Assembly: GCF_029544075.1 (NCBI RefSeq)
Contig: NZ_JAJQJH010000006.1
Span: 1-64,000, forward strand
Source of the DNA: Chromohalobacter canadensis
GTDB taxonomy: Bacteria; Pseudomonadota; Gammaproteobacteria; Pseudomonadales; Halomonadaceae
Length of the DNA stretch: 64,000 bases
Direction: 5' to 3'
Position numbers and translations under genes: made by a program
In this document: one piece after another, positions 8,382-16,858 of the stretch
Position numbering within the stretch: position 1 is the stretch's first letter
Layout: each line of letters opens with the position of its first letter
Notes under the pieces: generated by a model
Seen by the model: the letters and a program-made list of their open reading frames with translations, nothing else
Told to the model about the DNA's origin: nothing
Database searches by the model: none

Positions 8382-9941
8382 ATGAGTACCGTATCGACCC
8401 CCATCGCCACCGGTTCGGATTGGAATTTCGAGATTCTGACGGCCTATGAACGTGAAATCGCTCGGTTCGCCCAGGAATACCGCCTGGATATTTACCCCAA
8501 TCAGATCGAGATCATTACCTCCGAGCAGATGATGGATGCCTACGCCAGCGTGGGCATGCCGGTGGGTTACCATCACTGGTCCTTCGGCAAGCAGTTCCTG
8601 TCCGTCGAGCAGGCTTATCGGCGCGGTCAGATGGGGTTGGCCTACGAGCTGGTCATCAACTCCGACCCTTGTATCGCCTATCTCATGGAAGAGAATACCT
8701 TGATGATGCAGATCCTGGTCATGGCGCATGCGTGCTATGGCCACAACTCGTTCTTCAAGGGCAATTATCTGTTTCGCACCTGGACCGATGCCTCGGCGAT
8801 CGTCGATTACCTGGTATTCGCCCGCAAGTACATCGCCGAATGCGAACAGCGTCACGGCGTCACGGCGGTGGAACAGCTCCTGGATGCCTGTCATGCGCTC
8901 CAGAACTATGGGGTCGATCGTTACAAGCGTCCCTCGCCGATCTCCTCGGAGGAAGAGGCGCGCCGCCAGCAGGAACGTGAAGCCTATCTTCAGGCGCAGG
9001 TGAACGCCTTGTGGCGCACGATTCCGGGAAAAGCGCCACGCGACGAGTCGAAGGCGTTCGCGGAGGATGGCGACGATCCGCTGGGGCTCCACCAGTACGA
9101 GCGTTATCCCCCCGAGCCGCAGGAAAATCTGCTGTATTTCCTGGAGAAGAACGCGCCGCTTCTCGAGCCGTGGCAGCGGGAAATCGTACGCATTGTACGT
9201 AAGCTGGCACAGTATTTTTATCCCCAGCGCCAGACTCAGGTGATGAACGAGGGATGGGCGACGTTCTGGCACTATACGTTGATGAACCGGCTCTACGATG
9301 AGGGACTGATCGACGAGGGTACGATCCTTGAGTTTCTGCATTCACATACCGCCGTCGTGCAGCAACCGGGGTTCGACAGCCCGCATTTCAATGGTATCAA
9401 CCCCTATGCCCTGGGGTTTGCGATGTTTTCGGACATCCGTCGGATCTGCGAGACACCCGACGAGGAGGACCGCGAGTGGTTCCCTGAGATCGCCGGCAGT
9501 GACTGGCTGGAGACGGTGCATTTCGCGATGCGCAACTTCAAGGACGAGTCGTTCATTCAACAGTTCCTGTCGCCTAGGGTGATTCGTGACCTCAAGCTGT
9601 TCAGTCTCGTCGATGACGATCGCGATGAGATGCTCACCATCAGTGCCATTCACGATGAGCGCGGGTATCGGCGCGTACGTGAGGCGCTTGCCGCGCAATA
9701 TGCGTTATCGCTACGCGAACCCAATATTCAGGTCTGGGAGGCCGATATTCGTGGCGATCGCTCGCTGACCTTGCGTCACGTCCAGGATGCGCGCCGACCA
9801 TTGGGCAAGACCCTGTATCCGGTGTTGCGCCACCTGCATCAGTTGTGGGGGTTTGCGGTCAAGCTGGAGTCGGTAGAGGAGGACGAGGTCGTGCGCCGCT
9901 ATCAGTGGCCACTTCCCGGTGACGCGCGAGACAGTGGCTGA
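8382..9941 (+). CDS. ycgB: SpoVR family protein (YcgB-like)
   Basis: A 519-aa member of the SpoVR/YcgB family, which has no established enzymatic activity. It is rich in aromatic and acidic residues, with conserved blocks such as HACYGHNSFFK and NEGWATFWHY. The latter resembles a metal-ligand pattern but is not proof of catalysis. It has no signal peptide or membrane segment. The start ATG lies after GAGGAGG, 22 bp behind yeaH, so it is the last gene of the three-gene operon. In Bacillus the name refers to spore cortex formation; in this Gram-negative it more likely acts in a stress response with PrkA and YeaH. Confidence 0.92.
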   Translation: MSTVSTPIATGSDWNFEILTAYEREIARFAQEYRLDIYPNQIEIITSEQMMDAYASVGMPVGYHHWSFGKQFLSVEQAYRRGQMGLAYELVINSDPCIAYLMEENTLMMQILVMAHACYGHNSFFKGNYLFRTWTDASAIVDYLVFARKYIAECEQRHGVTAVEQLLDACHALQNYGVDRYKRPSPISSEEEARRQQEREAYLQAQVNALWRTIPGKAPRDESKAFAEDGDDPLGLHQYERYPPEPQENLLYFLEKNAPLLEPWQREIVRIVRKLAQYFYPQRQTQVMNEGWATFWHYTLMNRLYDEGLIDEGTILEFLHSHTAVVQQPGFDSPHFNGINPYALGFAMFSDIRRICETPDEEDREWFPEIAGSDWLETVHFAMRNFKDESFIQQFLSPRVIRDLKLFSLVDDDRDEMLTISAIHDERGYRRVREALAAQYALSLREPNIQVWEADIRGDRSLTLRHVQDARRPLGKTLYPVLRHLHQLWGFAVKLESVEEDEVVRRYQWPLPGDARDSG

Positions 9942-9970
9942 AACACATCGCTAGCCGCGACGCGCAGGGC

Positions 9971-9979
9971 TGATATACT
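9971..9979 (+). promoter_or_regulatory. candidate extended -10 promoter of the RAM-domain gene
   Basis: TGATATACT fits the extended -10 form TGnTATAAT with one mismatch. No -35 is needed for this class. It would start transcription near 9986, leaving a leader of about 97 nt. Confidence 0.45.
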
Positions 9980-10002
9980 GGCTCGCGCGCCGTCGGCGAA
10001 GT

Positions 10003-10048
10003 GTCGTGCCGGTGCGTCTTGAGCGTGCCGACCGCAGGCCGGCGCGAC
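10003..10048 (+). promoter_or_regulatory. structured 5' leader of the RAM-domain gene
   Basis: GTCGTGCCGG at 10003-10012 pairs with CCGGCGCGAC at 10039-10048 (10 bp, one G.U). An inner TGCG/CGCA pairing is also possible. The structure ends about 25 nt before the ribosome binding site AGGAGAG. No known riboswitch class is recognised. Confidence 0.35.
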
Positions 10049-10082
10049 GCCCCGAGTGCAGTAGGCAGTGTAGGAGAGTGTC

Positions 10083-10358
10083 ATGCAAAGCGCGGTGATT
10101 CTGATCGACGTGGAAAAGGGCCAGATCAATGCAGTCGCCCAACGGTTGGCCGAGCTGGAGGGGGTCAGTGAGGTGTTTTCCACCTGTGGTCGCTATGACT
10201 TGGTCGCTATTGCGCGCACGCGTGATTTCGAGTCATTGGCGCAACTGGTGACCGAGCGTCTGATGCAGGTCGAGGGCATTCACGACACCGAGACTCTCAA
10301 CGCCATGCAGGTGCATTCGCGTCACGATCTCGAGACCATGTTCTCATTGGGTTGGTAG
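10083..10358 (+). CDS. stand-alone Lrp/AsnC ligand-binding (RAM) domain protein
   Basis: A 91-aa protein that corresponds to only the C-terminal effector domain of Lrp/AsnC regulators, a dimeric alpha/beta barrel. It has the typical opening AVILIDVEKG, the G-x-YDLV segment after VFSTCGRYDLV, and the closing TETLNAM block. There is no helix-turn-helix, so it should not bind DNA itself. Such proteins may bind small ligands or modulate full-length Lrp proteins by mixed assembly (inference). Start ATG follows AGGAGAG (spacing 5). It is preceded by its own candidate promoter and structured leader, and followed 73 bp later by the nuclease gene. Confidence 0.85.
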   Translation: MQSAVILIDVEKGQINAVAQRLAELEGVSEVFSTCGRYDLVAIARTRDFESLAQLVTERLMQVEGIHDTETLNAMQVHSRHDLETMFSLGW

Positions 10359-10431
10359 CGGGTCCGTATCGCCTAGGGTGTGATCGCCCACTTCACGTTT
10401 CGTTTTCGCAGGACAAGGACACGTCGCTGGC

Positions 10432-11283
10432 ATGATCGCCGTTATTTCTTATCAGTGTCGGCGCTTAGTGCGTGGCGCGGGCATTTCCCTGGTTTTCGCC
10501 GTGGTGGGGTCCGGTCTATGGTATTGGCAGGAGCGCGAGGTTCGCGACAGACTTAGCTGGATGGGCGTGCCCGAGTGGCAAACCACCAGTTGGCAGGGGT
10601 TCAACCGGGTTCTGCGCAGTGATGCCTTCCTGGTGGGGTGGTCGGATATCCGGGTTAGTCCCCTATGGGTAAGTTATTCGCTCAATGAAACGCCTGATGC
10701 GCCGATCGGTGATCGCCCGCACGGCTTTGCGCGGGACTGGCGCTCGTTGTGGCCGGTCATCTCGGACCAGTATACGCACAGCGGCTACGATCGCGGCCAC
10801 CTGGCCCCCAACTATGCCATCGCACGCGTACATGGTCGTGCGGCGCAGCTCGATACCTTCCAGATGACCAATATCACGCCGCAACGCCCCGATTTGAACC
10901 GGCGCGTGTGGCAACGTCTCGAAGAGGTCGTGATGGACGACTTCCTGCCGCGCTTCGAGCAACTTCGCGTGGTTACCGGTCCGGTCTTCGATGAGCGCTT
11001 CATGCATCGAGTGGGGTTCACCCAGGTGCCGTCGGCATTTTACAAGATCATCGTGGTGCCTGGAGAGCACCCGCGAGCGCTGGCGTTTCTAATTCCGCAG
11101 ACGGTGAGTGGCGATGAACCGCTTGACCGTTTTCTGGTCAGTATCGATGAACTCGAAGCGAGAACGCGGCTCGATTTCTTCCCGCGCCTGCCGGAAGGCG
11201 TTGAAACGCCCTTGGAAGCGAATATCGAAACAAAGGGATGGGCATTGCAACGTGTCGCGCGGCGACCCGGGCGTTACCAATAG
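10432..11283 (+). CDS. membrane-anchored DNA/RNA non-specific endonuclease (EndoG/NucA type)
   Basis: A 283-aa beta-beta-alpha metal nuclease. The catalytic motif DRGHLAPN contains H123, and the partner motif MTNITPQ...LN supplies the metal-binding Asn. A hydrophobic stretch at about residues 16-33 looks like an uncleaved signal anchor or signal peptide, so the enzyme probably acts in the periplasm or outside, degrading nucleic acid for nutrients or defence. The ribosome binding site AAGGA is rather distant (about 13 nt) from the ATG at 10432. It is followed by convergent tRNA-Leu genes. No immunity gene is adjacent, which argues against a toxin role. Confidence 0.87.
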   Translation: MIAVISYQCRRLVRGAGISLVFAVVGSGLWYWQEREVRDRLSWMGVPEWQTTSWQGFNRVLRSDAFLVGWSDIRVSPLWVSYSLNETPDAPIGDRPHGFARDWRSLWPVISDQYTHSGYDRGHLAPNYAIARVHGRAAQLDTFQMTNITPQRPDLNRRVWQRLEEVVMDDFLPRFEQLRVVTGPVFDERFMHRVGFTQVPSAFYKIIVVPGEHPRALAFLIPQTVSGDEPLDRFLVSIDELEARTRLDFFPRLPEGVETPLEANIETKGWALQRVARRPGRYQ

Positions 11284-11344
11284 ATAATGGGAGGTGTTAC
11301 AGAAAGAGGGGGAGGTCGAAACTTTCGAAAGTAGCATGCACGAA

Positions 11345-11431
11345 TGGTGCCCAGGAGAGGACTTGAACCTCCACGTCCATACGGACACTAGCACCTGAAG
11401 CTAGCGCGTCTACCAATTCCGCCACCTGGGC
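11345..11431 (-). tRNA. tRNA-Leu(CAG), distal copy
   Basis: An 87-nt class II tRNA with long variable arm and encoded CCA. The acceptor GCCCAGG pairs with CCTGGGC, and the anticodon loop TTCAGGT reads CAG. Identical in its body to the copy at 11596-11682. Confidence 0.97.
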
Positions 11432-11477
11432 GCGTCATGCACTTTACGGATATTTCTGACTTTACATATGTTCCTGA

Positions 11478-11564
11478 TGGTGCCCGGAAGAGGACTTGAA
11501 CCTCCACGTCCATACGGACACTAGCACCTGAAGCTAGCGCGTCTACCAATTCCGCCATCCGGGC
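11478..11564 (-). tRNA. tRNA-Leu(CAG), middle copy
   Basis: An 87-nt tRNA with the same anticodon CAG, but its acceptor stem is GCCCGGA/TCCGGGC instead of GCCCAGG/CCTGGGC. Pairs 5-68 and 7-66 are both changed on both strands, so folding is preserved. Confidence 0.96.
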
Positions 11565-11595
11565 GTTGCCTTGCATCGAACTGGCGGGAGATCGA

Positions 11596-11682
11596 TGGTG
11601 CCCAGGAGAGGACTTGAACCTCCACGTCCATACGGACACTAGCACCTGAAGCTAGCGCGTCTACCAATTCCGCCACCTGGGC
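11596..11682 (-). tRNA. tRNA-Leu(CAG), promoter-proximal copy
   Basis: An 87-nt class II tRNA, anticodon CAG, acceptor GCCCAGG/CCTGGGC, CCA encoded. First of the three tandem Leu genes, directly downstream of a good promoter. Confidence 0.97.
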
Positions 11683-11694
11683 AAGGCGCGATGT

Positions 11695-11722
11695 ATATTA
11701 CCCATTTTGAGCGTGAATGCAA
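11695..11722 (-). promoter_or_regulatory. promoter of the tRNA-Leu array
   Basis: On the minus strand, TTGCAT (-35) and TAATAT (-10) are separated by 16 bp, and a GC-rich discriminator (ATCGCGCC) follows, as is usual for stringently controlled stable-RNA promoters. The first tRNA starts 12 bp after the -10. Confidence 0.6.
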
Positions 11723-11776
11723 GCAGCGAAGCCATGCTTCATGTCTTGTTTCGTGAAAGGGAGGTAGCCGCCATGG

Positions 11777-11805
11777 TTGGGTCGACTGGCTGTGCCCGCT
11801 ATACT
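11777..11805 (+). promoter_or_regulatory. candidate promoter of rnr-rlmB
   Basis: TTGGGT and TATACT with exactly 17 bp between them, about 80 bp upstream of the rnr start codon. It diverges from the tRNA-Leu promoter. Confidence 0.55.
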
Positions 11806-11885
11806 GGCGGCATGATTGAATTTCATAACAACGCCATCGGCGCACGACGTTTACTTGCCACCTCGCCTGTAAGGAAGTCATTACC

Positions 11886-14297
11886 ATGAATCATTGGAAG
11901 CTCAGTGACGATCCGCATGCGGAACGTGAAGCGAGTAAATACGATAATCCGGTCCCCAGCCGCGAATACTTGTTCGCCCGACTGGAAGAATACGGGAAGC
12001 CCATTACACCCGAAGACCTTAGTCGCATGCTGGCGGTGGACGACGAAGAACGTCTGGAAGGCGTGCGTCGGCGGCTTGCCGCAATGGAGCGCGAAGGCCA
12101 GATACTACGCAATCGACGCGGGGCCTTCGCTCTGATCGATAAGCTCGATCTCATAAAAGGGCGGGTACAGGGCCACCGTGACGGCATGGGCTTCTTGATC
12201 CGAGAAGATGGCAAGAAGCCCGACCTGGTGATGCCGCCACGTCAAATGCGGCGTGTCTTCGACGGCGATCAGGTGCTGGTGCGTGTCAGTGGCCGCGACC
12301 GGCGCGGGCGCGATGAAGCGACCATCGTCGAGGTCATCGCCCGCAACACGCAGTCGCTGGTGGGTATCTACCGCCAGAATACCGCCGAATTCGGCGTGCT
12401 GATTCCTGAGAAATCGCGCATCGCCCAGGAAGTTATCATTCCGCATAGCGCCAGCGGTGGCGCACGTGACGGACAGATCGTCTCGGCGCGTATCACCCAG
12501 CAGCCGGCGACGCGCGTACAGCCAGTGGGCGAGGTCACGGAAGTTCTCGGCGAACGCATGGATCCCGGGATGGAAATCGACATTGCCATCCGTAGTTACG
12601 AGATCCCCGCCGAGTTCCCGCCCGAAGTGCATGCACAAATCGCGGATATGTCGACGTCCGTGGATGAAGCCGACAAGCAGAACCGCATCGACTTGCGCGA
12701 CGTGCCGTTGGTGACCATCGACGACGAGTCCGCCAAGGACTTCGACGATGCCGTCTGTGCCTGGAAGACCAAGTCCGGGAGCTGGAAGCTGCTGGTGGCG
12801 ATCGCCGACGTGTCGCACTATGTCCGCCCGGGCAGTGCGCTGGACCAGGAAGCGATCACGCGTGGCACCTCGGTTTATTTCCCCGGTCAGGTCGTGCCGA
12901 TGCTGCCGGAGTTACTTTCGAACGGGCTGTGCTCGCTCAATCCCGAGGTCGACCGCCTGGCGCTGGTCTGCGAGATGAACATTTCGCCGAACGGCGCGAT
13001 CAGCCGCTATCGTTTCTACGAGGCAGTCTTTCAGTCCCATGCGCGCCTGACCTACAACAAGGTGTCCGCGATCCTCGATGACGAAGGCTCCGAGGGCGAT
13101 GCATTGCGCGAGCAGTATCGCGAACTCGTGCCGTCGCTCAAGAACCTCAAGAGCCTCTACACGATCTTGAGAGAAGCCCGCGAAGCACGTGGCGCCATCG
13201 ACTTCGAGACCACCGAGACGGAGATCGTCTTCAACGACGCGCGCAAGATTGAGAAGATCGTGCCGCGTTCGCGCAACGACGCACACAAGATCATTGAAGA
13301 ATGCATGCTGGCCGCCAACGTGGCGACGGCGCGCTTTCTCGACAAGCATGATTTGCCGGCGCTGTACCGCATTCACGAGAAGCCCTCGCCGGAGCGCCTG
13401 GACAAGTTGCGCCTGTTCCTCAACGAGCTGGGGCTATCTCTGGGCGGGGGCGACGATCCCACGCCTCAGGACTATCGTGACCTCGCCGAGACGATCAAGG
13501 GCCGTCCCGACGCCGACGTTATCCAGACCGTGATGTTGCGTTCGATGAGTCGCGCGGTCTACTCACCGCAGAACGATGGCCACTTCGGCCTAGCGTATCC
13601 CGCCTATGCGCATTTCACTTCGCCGATTCGGCGCTATCCGGACCTACTCGTGCATCGCGCCATTCGCTCGGTGATTCGCGGACCGCGGCAGACCAATACG
13701 GTGCTGCGTGCCGAAGGCGCGCCGGTAGAGCCGCCCAGCAAATGGGCACCGTATAGCTTCGAGCAAATGCTTGAACTCGGTGAGCATTGCTCGATGACCG
13801 AGCGTCGTGCCGACGATGCCACGCGTGATGTGGAGGATTGGCTGAAGTGTGAGTTCATGTCGGACAAGCTCGGTGAGATCTTCGAGGGCACCATCGCCTC
13901 GGTGACGCAGTTCGGCATTTTCGTGCGTCTTGATGATGTCTATGTCGAGGGCCTGGTCCACGTGACCTCGTTGCCTTCCGATTACTACCACTACGAGGCC
14001 GAGAAACACCGTCTCAAGGGTGAGCGTAGCGGCATGTCCTATCGGCTGGGCGATGGCGTCACCGTGCAGGTGGCACGTGTCGATCTGGATGATCGCAAGA
14101 TCGACTTTGAACTGGCCGACGAGAAGCCACGTCCGCAGAACCCGGCTCGGCGCAAGAAATCTGCTACCGAGGCCGCATCGTCACGCGGTAAGCAGGGCGC
14201 AGGGCAAGCCGGCAACGCGGGGAAGAAAGAACGTGACGGCAAGCCGCGTCGGCGTTCGCGAGGCGGTAAGGGCGGCGGTAAGGGTGACAAGCGTTGA
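11886..14297 (+). CDS. rnr: ribonuclease R
   Basis: A processive 3'-5' exoribonuclease that degrades structured RNA, including rRNA and trans-translated mRNA. The 803-aa protein has the RNase R order: N-terminal winged helix (about 20-90), cold-shock domains, the RNB catalytic domain with Asp cluster SAKDFDDA (about residue 280), an S1 domain after GEIFEGTIASVTQFG, and a Lys/Arg/Gly-rich tail of about 50 residues typical of RNase R rather than RNase II. Start ATG follows AAGGAAG. The next gene, rlmB, begins 31 bp downstream, the usual gammaproteobacterial pairing. Confidence 0.97.
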   Translation: MNHWKLSDDPHAEREASKYDNPVPSREYLFARLEEYGKPITPEDLSRMLAVDDEERLEGVRRRLAAMEREGQILRNRRGAFALIDKLDLIKGRVQGHRDGMGFLIREDGKKPDLVMPPRQMRRVFDGDQVLVRVSGRDRRGRDEATIVEVIARNTQSLVGIYRQNTAEFGVLIPEKSRIAQEVIIPHSASGGARDGQIVSARITQQPATRVQPVGEVTEVLGERMDPGMEIDIAIRSYEIPAEFPPEVHAQIADMSTSVDEADKQNRIDLRDVPLVTIDDESAKDFDDAVCAWKTKSGSWKLLVAIADVSHYVRPGSALDQEAITRGTSVYFPGQVVPMLPELLSNGLCSLNPEVDRLALVCEMNISPNGAISRYRFYEAVFQSHARLTYNKVSAILDDEGSEGDALREQYRELVPSLKNLKSLYTILREAREARGAIDFETTETEIVFNDARKIEKIVPRSRNDAHKIIEECMLAANVATARFLDKHDLPALYRIHEKPSPERLDKLRLFLNELGLSLGGGDDPTPQDYRDLAETIKGRPDADVIQTVMLRSMSRAVYSPQNDGHFGLAYPAYAHFTSPIRRYPDLLVHRAIRSVIRGPRQTNTVLRAEGAPVEPPSKWAPYSFEQMLELGEHCSMTERRADDATRDVEDWLKCEFMSDKLGEIFEGTIASVTQFGIFVRLDDVYVEGLVHVTSLPSDYYHYEAEKHRLKGERSGMSYRLGDGVTVQVARVDLDDRKIDFELADEKPRPQNPARRKKSATEAASSRGKQGAGQAGNAGKKERDGKPRRRSRGGKGGGKGDKR

Positions 14298-14328
14298 ATA
14301 GGCGCCATGGAACGGGCATTGGAGCATC

Positions 14329-15114
14329 ATGAAAGCTAAACCTTCCCGGGCGCGTATCGCGACGCCTGAAGGCCTGGACGCCGTGTATGGCGTGCACGCC
14401 GTGCATGCATTGTTCGAGCGGGGGCAGCCGCCACGCGAGCTCTGGTTACAGGAAGGGCGTGCCGAGGCACGCCTAGATACTCTGCAAGAGAGCGCACGTC
14501 AGGCTGGCGTCAAGTGCGTCGGTGTCGCCCGCGAAACGCTTGATGGCGTGGCAAAAGGCGCCGTGCACCAAGGCGTGATCGCCTTCGCGCCACCGCTGCA
14601 GGCCGAGAGCGAGGAGGCGCTGTGGTTTCGTCTCGGCGCTTGGCAGCAGCCGTCTCCGCCGTTGCTGTTGGTTCTCGATGGGGTAACCGATCCGCATAAC
14701 TTCGGTGCTTGCCTGCGCAGCGCCGATGCGGCCGGTGCGCACGGTGTCATCGTGCCCAAGGACAAGGCCGCGCCCCTCAACGCCACGGTGCGTAAGGTTG
14801 CCTGCGGTGCTGCCGATGCTATGCCCGTTTATCAGGTCACCAACTTGTCACGGGCGATGGCGCGTCTCAAGACGCATGGGGTATGGATCGTCGGTACGGC
14901 GGGTGAGTCGATGCAAAGCCTTTACGAGGTCGACTTGATGGGGCCCGTGGCCATTGTCATGGGCGCCGAGGGCAAAGGCATGCGCCGGTTGACGCGAGAG
15001 AGCTGTGATCTACTCGCCAAATTGCCCATGACGGGTAGTGTGTCTAGCCTCAATGTGTCGGTTGCCACGGGCGTGTGTCTGTTCGAAGTTGTGCGTCAAC
15101 GCCATGTCTCTTGA
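14329..15114 (+). CDS. rlmB: 23S rRNA (guanosine-2251-2'-O)-methyltransferase
   Basis: A SPOUT-class, SAM-dependent enzyme that methylates the ribose of G2251 in the peptidyl-transferase centre of 23S rRNA. At 261 aa it is slightly longer than E. coli RlmB because of a short N-terminal extension. It has an N-terminal substrate-binding domain (GVHAVHALFERG), then motif 1 NFGACLRSADAAGA, motif 2 VMGAEGKGM and motif 3 PMTGSVSSLNVSVA, which together form the knotted SAM site. It is co-transcribed with rnr. Confidence 0.95.
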   Translation: MKAKPSRARIATPEGLDAVYGVHAVHALFERGQPPRELWLQEGRAEARLDTLQESARQAGVKCVGVARETLDGVAKGAVHQGVIAFAPPLQAESEEALWFRLGAWQQPSPPLLLVLDGVTDPHNFGACLRSADAAGAHGVIVPKDKAAPLNATVRKVACGAADAMPVYQVTNLSRAMARLKTHGVWIVGTAGESMQSLYEVDLMGPVAIVMGAEGKGMRRLTRESCDLLAKLPMTGSVSSLNVSVATGVCLFEVVRQRHVS

Positions 15115-15135
15115 TGCCTGGTCGGGCGAGACAAG

Positions 15136-15164
15136 TTGCAAGCACGCGGGGTGATCACTACAAT
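15136..15164 (+). promoter_or_regulatory. promoter of the rpsF operon
   Basis: TTGCAA and TACAAT with 17-bp spacing form a strong sigma-70 promoter. It sits about 140 bp before the rpsF start and leaves a long leader, where autoregulation by S6:S18 would be expected. I did not identify the S6:S18 binding structure with certainty. Confidence 0.65.
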
Positions 15165-15305
15165 TGGTCGGCTTTCCGGGCATCGTTTCGCGTGTCCGGA
15201 AACATCGAGACTTTCTCTCCTTGCTTCTCGCGGCCCTGTAGCCCTTGTACTTGGTACTTGTGAATGACAGGCCTCGTGGAAGCTGTCAAACCGTAAGGAG
15301 CTATC

Positions 15306-15722
15306 ATGCGTCATTACGAAATCGTGTTCATGGTCCACCCGGATCAGAGCGAGCAGGTGCCGGCCATGGTCGAGCGCTATACTGGGCTCGTTACCGAAAA
15401 CGGCGGCACTGTGCATCGTCTGGAAGATTGGGGGCGTCGTCACTTGGCCTACCCGATCAACAAGATCCACAAGGCCCACTATGTACTGATGAACATCGAG
15501 TGCAGCGGTGAAACTCTCGACGAAATCGAGAATATCTTCCGCTTCAACGATGCCATCATCCGTAGCTTGGTGGTGCGTTGTAAAGAGGCGGTCACCGAAG
15601 CGTCTCCGATGATGAAGCCGGCCGAAGAAAAGCCGCGTCGTCGTGAAGAGAAAAGCGAGCGTCCGAACGCTGAGCGTTCCGAAACGAGCGCTGATGCCGA
15701 CGCCGAAGCTGAAGCCAACTGA
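15306..15722 (+). CDS. rpsF: 30S ribosomal protein bS6
   Basis: A small-subunit protein that pairs with S18 on the central domain of 16S rRNA. The 138-aa protein opens [18 protein letters not shown], a characteristic S6 N-terminus. The C-terminus is extended and strongly acidic (Glu/Ala/Asp repeats over the last 30 residues), a tail typical of gammaproteobacterial S6 and, in E. coli, the site of RimK glutamylation. Ribosome binding site TAAGGAG. First gene of rpsF-rpsR-DUF2232-rplI. Confidence 0.97.
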   Translation: MRHYEIVFMVHPDQSEQVPAMVERYTGLVTENGGTVHRLEDWGRRHLAYPINKIHKAHYVLMNIECSGETLDEIENIFRFNDAIIRSLVVRCKEAVTEASPMMKPAEEKPRRREEKSERPNAERSETSADADAEAEAN

Positions 15723-15745
15723 TTCGTACCTCTGGAGGATAAACC

Positions 15746-15973
15746 ATGGCACGCTTTTTCCGTCGCCGTAAGTTCTGCCGCTTCACCGCCGAAGGCGTGA
15801 AGTACATTGATTACAAGGACCTTGATACTCTCAAGTCCTATATCACTGAAACCGGTAAGATCGTACCCAGCCGCATTACTGGCACCAAGGCTCGTTATCA
15901 GCGTCAGCTGTCCACGGCCATCAAGCGCGCTCGTTATCTGGCGCTGCTGCCCTATACCGACAGCCACCAGTAA
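15746..15973 (+). CDS. rpsR: 30S ribosomal protein bS18
   Basis: A 75-aa basic protein beginning [13 protein letters not shown], the usual S18 start, with conserved [20 protein letters not shown]. It binds 16S rRNA as a heterodimer with S6. It lies 23 bp after rpsF with GGAGG upstream. The conserved Cys11 is present, so this is the Cys-containing (zinc-type) form in part. Confidence 0.97.
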   Translation: MARFFRRRKFCRFTAEGVKYIDYKDLDTLKSYITETGKIVPSRITGTKARYQRQLSTAIKRARYLALLPYTDSHQ

Positions 15974-15991
15974 AACAAGGCGACTGGCGTA

Positions 15992-16846
15992 ATGCAGGCA
16001 CTGGCCCGTTGGGTAATGCGCGGTACGCCGCAGGCGGCGATGGTCGCTTTGATTGCGGCGTTGATTCCCTGGTTGTTCTGGCTGAGTGCCGCCGTTGCTG
16101 CGTTGGTAACGTTACGTCGCGGCTTGGGCCCTGGTCTGCCTGTTGTGATTGCCGCTGCGCTGCCAGCTGGCTGGTGGTGGGTCCAAGGGGATGCCGTTCC
16201 GCTTGCCAGTGTTTTGTTGGTAACGCTGATGGCGACCATACTGCGCGCCCGGATGCGTTGGGGGGAGACCCTGATTGCCGGCATGCTGGTCTGTGTGGTG
16301 CTGGTGCAGTCCGGCATTTTCCTGCCTCCGGGCGGGGCGGGTCCGCTGCTCGAACAGGTACGCCAGAATTCGGCAGATGTCGATGCCATGCTCACCGAGT
16401 TGAGTGCCCAGGGTGTCTCCAGCGAACAGCTGGCAGGCATGTTGATCGGCGGCGTTACAGGACTAGTGGTACTGCTTGCGGCAGTCGCTTGTTTGGCACT
16501 AGCGCGTAGTTGGCAAGCCGGGTTGTATAATCCCGGTGGCTTTCGCGACGAGTTCCATGCGCTGCGTTTGAGCACCAAGGAGCTTTTGCTGCTGGTGGGC
16601 GTTGGTGTAGTGGGCGTGCTGGTATCCATGCCGATGGCGACGATGCTGGCGTGGATACCCTTGCTCGTGGCGGGCATTGCGCTGGTGCATGGTTGGATTG
16701 GATTGAAGGGGATGAGCGGGTTCTGGTTGGTCGGCTTTTACGTATTGTTGCTGACGACCTGGCCCACGATTCTGGTTGTGCTGTTGCTGGCCGTTGTCGA
16801 TACTTTCGCGGATTTCCGCGCACGCTTGGCCGGCAACCACCGATGA
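15992..16846 (+). CDS. multi-pass membrane protein of the DUF2232 type
   Basis: A 284-aa very hydrophobic protein with about seven or eight predicted membrane segments and a polar loop around residues 110-145. It resembles the DUF2232/YybS-like proteins that Pseudomonas and relatives carry between rpsR and rplI. Function is unknown; no catalytic motif is visible. It starts 18 bp after rpsR and ends 12 bp before rplI, so it is almost certainly in the ribosomal protein transcript. The start ATG at 15992 has only a weak ribosome binding site (AAGGCGA), so it may be translated far less than its neighbours. Confidence 0.8.
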   Translation: MQALARWVMRGTPQAAMVALIAALIPWLFWLSAAVAALVTLRRGLGPGLPVVIAAALPAGWWWVQGDAVPLASVLLVTLMATILRARMRWGETLIAGMLVCVVLVQSGIFLPPGGAGPLLEQVRQNSADVDAMLTELSAQGVSSEQLAGMLIGGVTGLVVLLAAVACLALARSWQAGLYNPGGFRDEFHALRLSTKELLLLVGVGVVGVLVSMPMATMLAWIPLLVAGIALVHGWIGLKGMSGFWLVGFYVLLLTTWPTILVVLLLAVVDTFADFRARLAGNHR

Positions 16847-16858
16847 GAGGTTAACGAG

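Noticed and set aside
8211-9341. 376-codon minus-strand frame opposite ycgB
   Set aside because: Shadow of the SpoVR gene; no start signal and no homologous motif.
10432-11283. Nuclease as toxin or defence effector
   Set aside because: The next features are tRNA genes, with no immunity gene, secretion domain or defence partner; a secreted scavenging nuclease is more likely.
11345-11682. Three near-identical segments as a mobile or satellite repeat
   Set aside because: Each is a complete tRNA-Leu with CCA; no integrase or attachment site is near.
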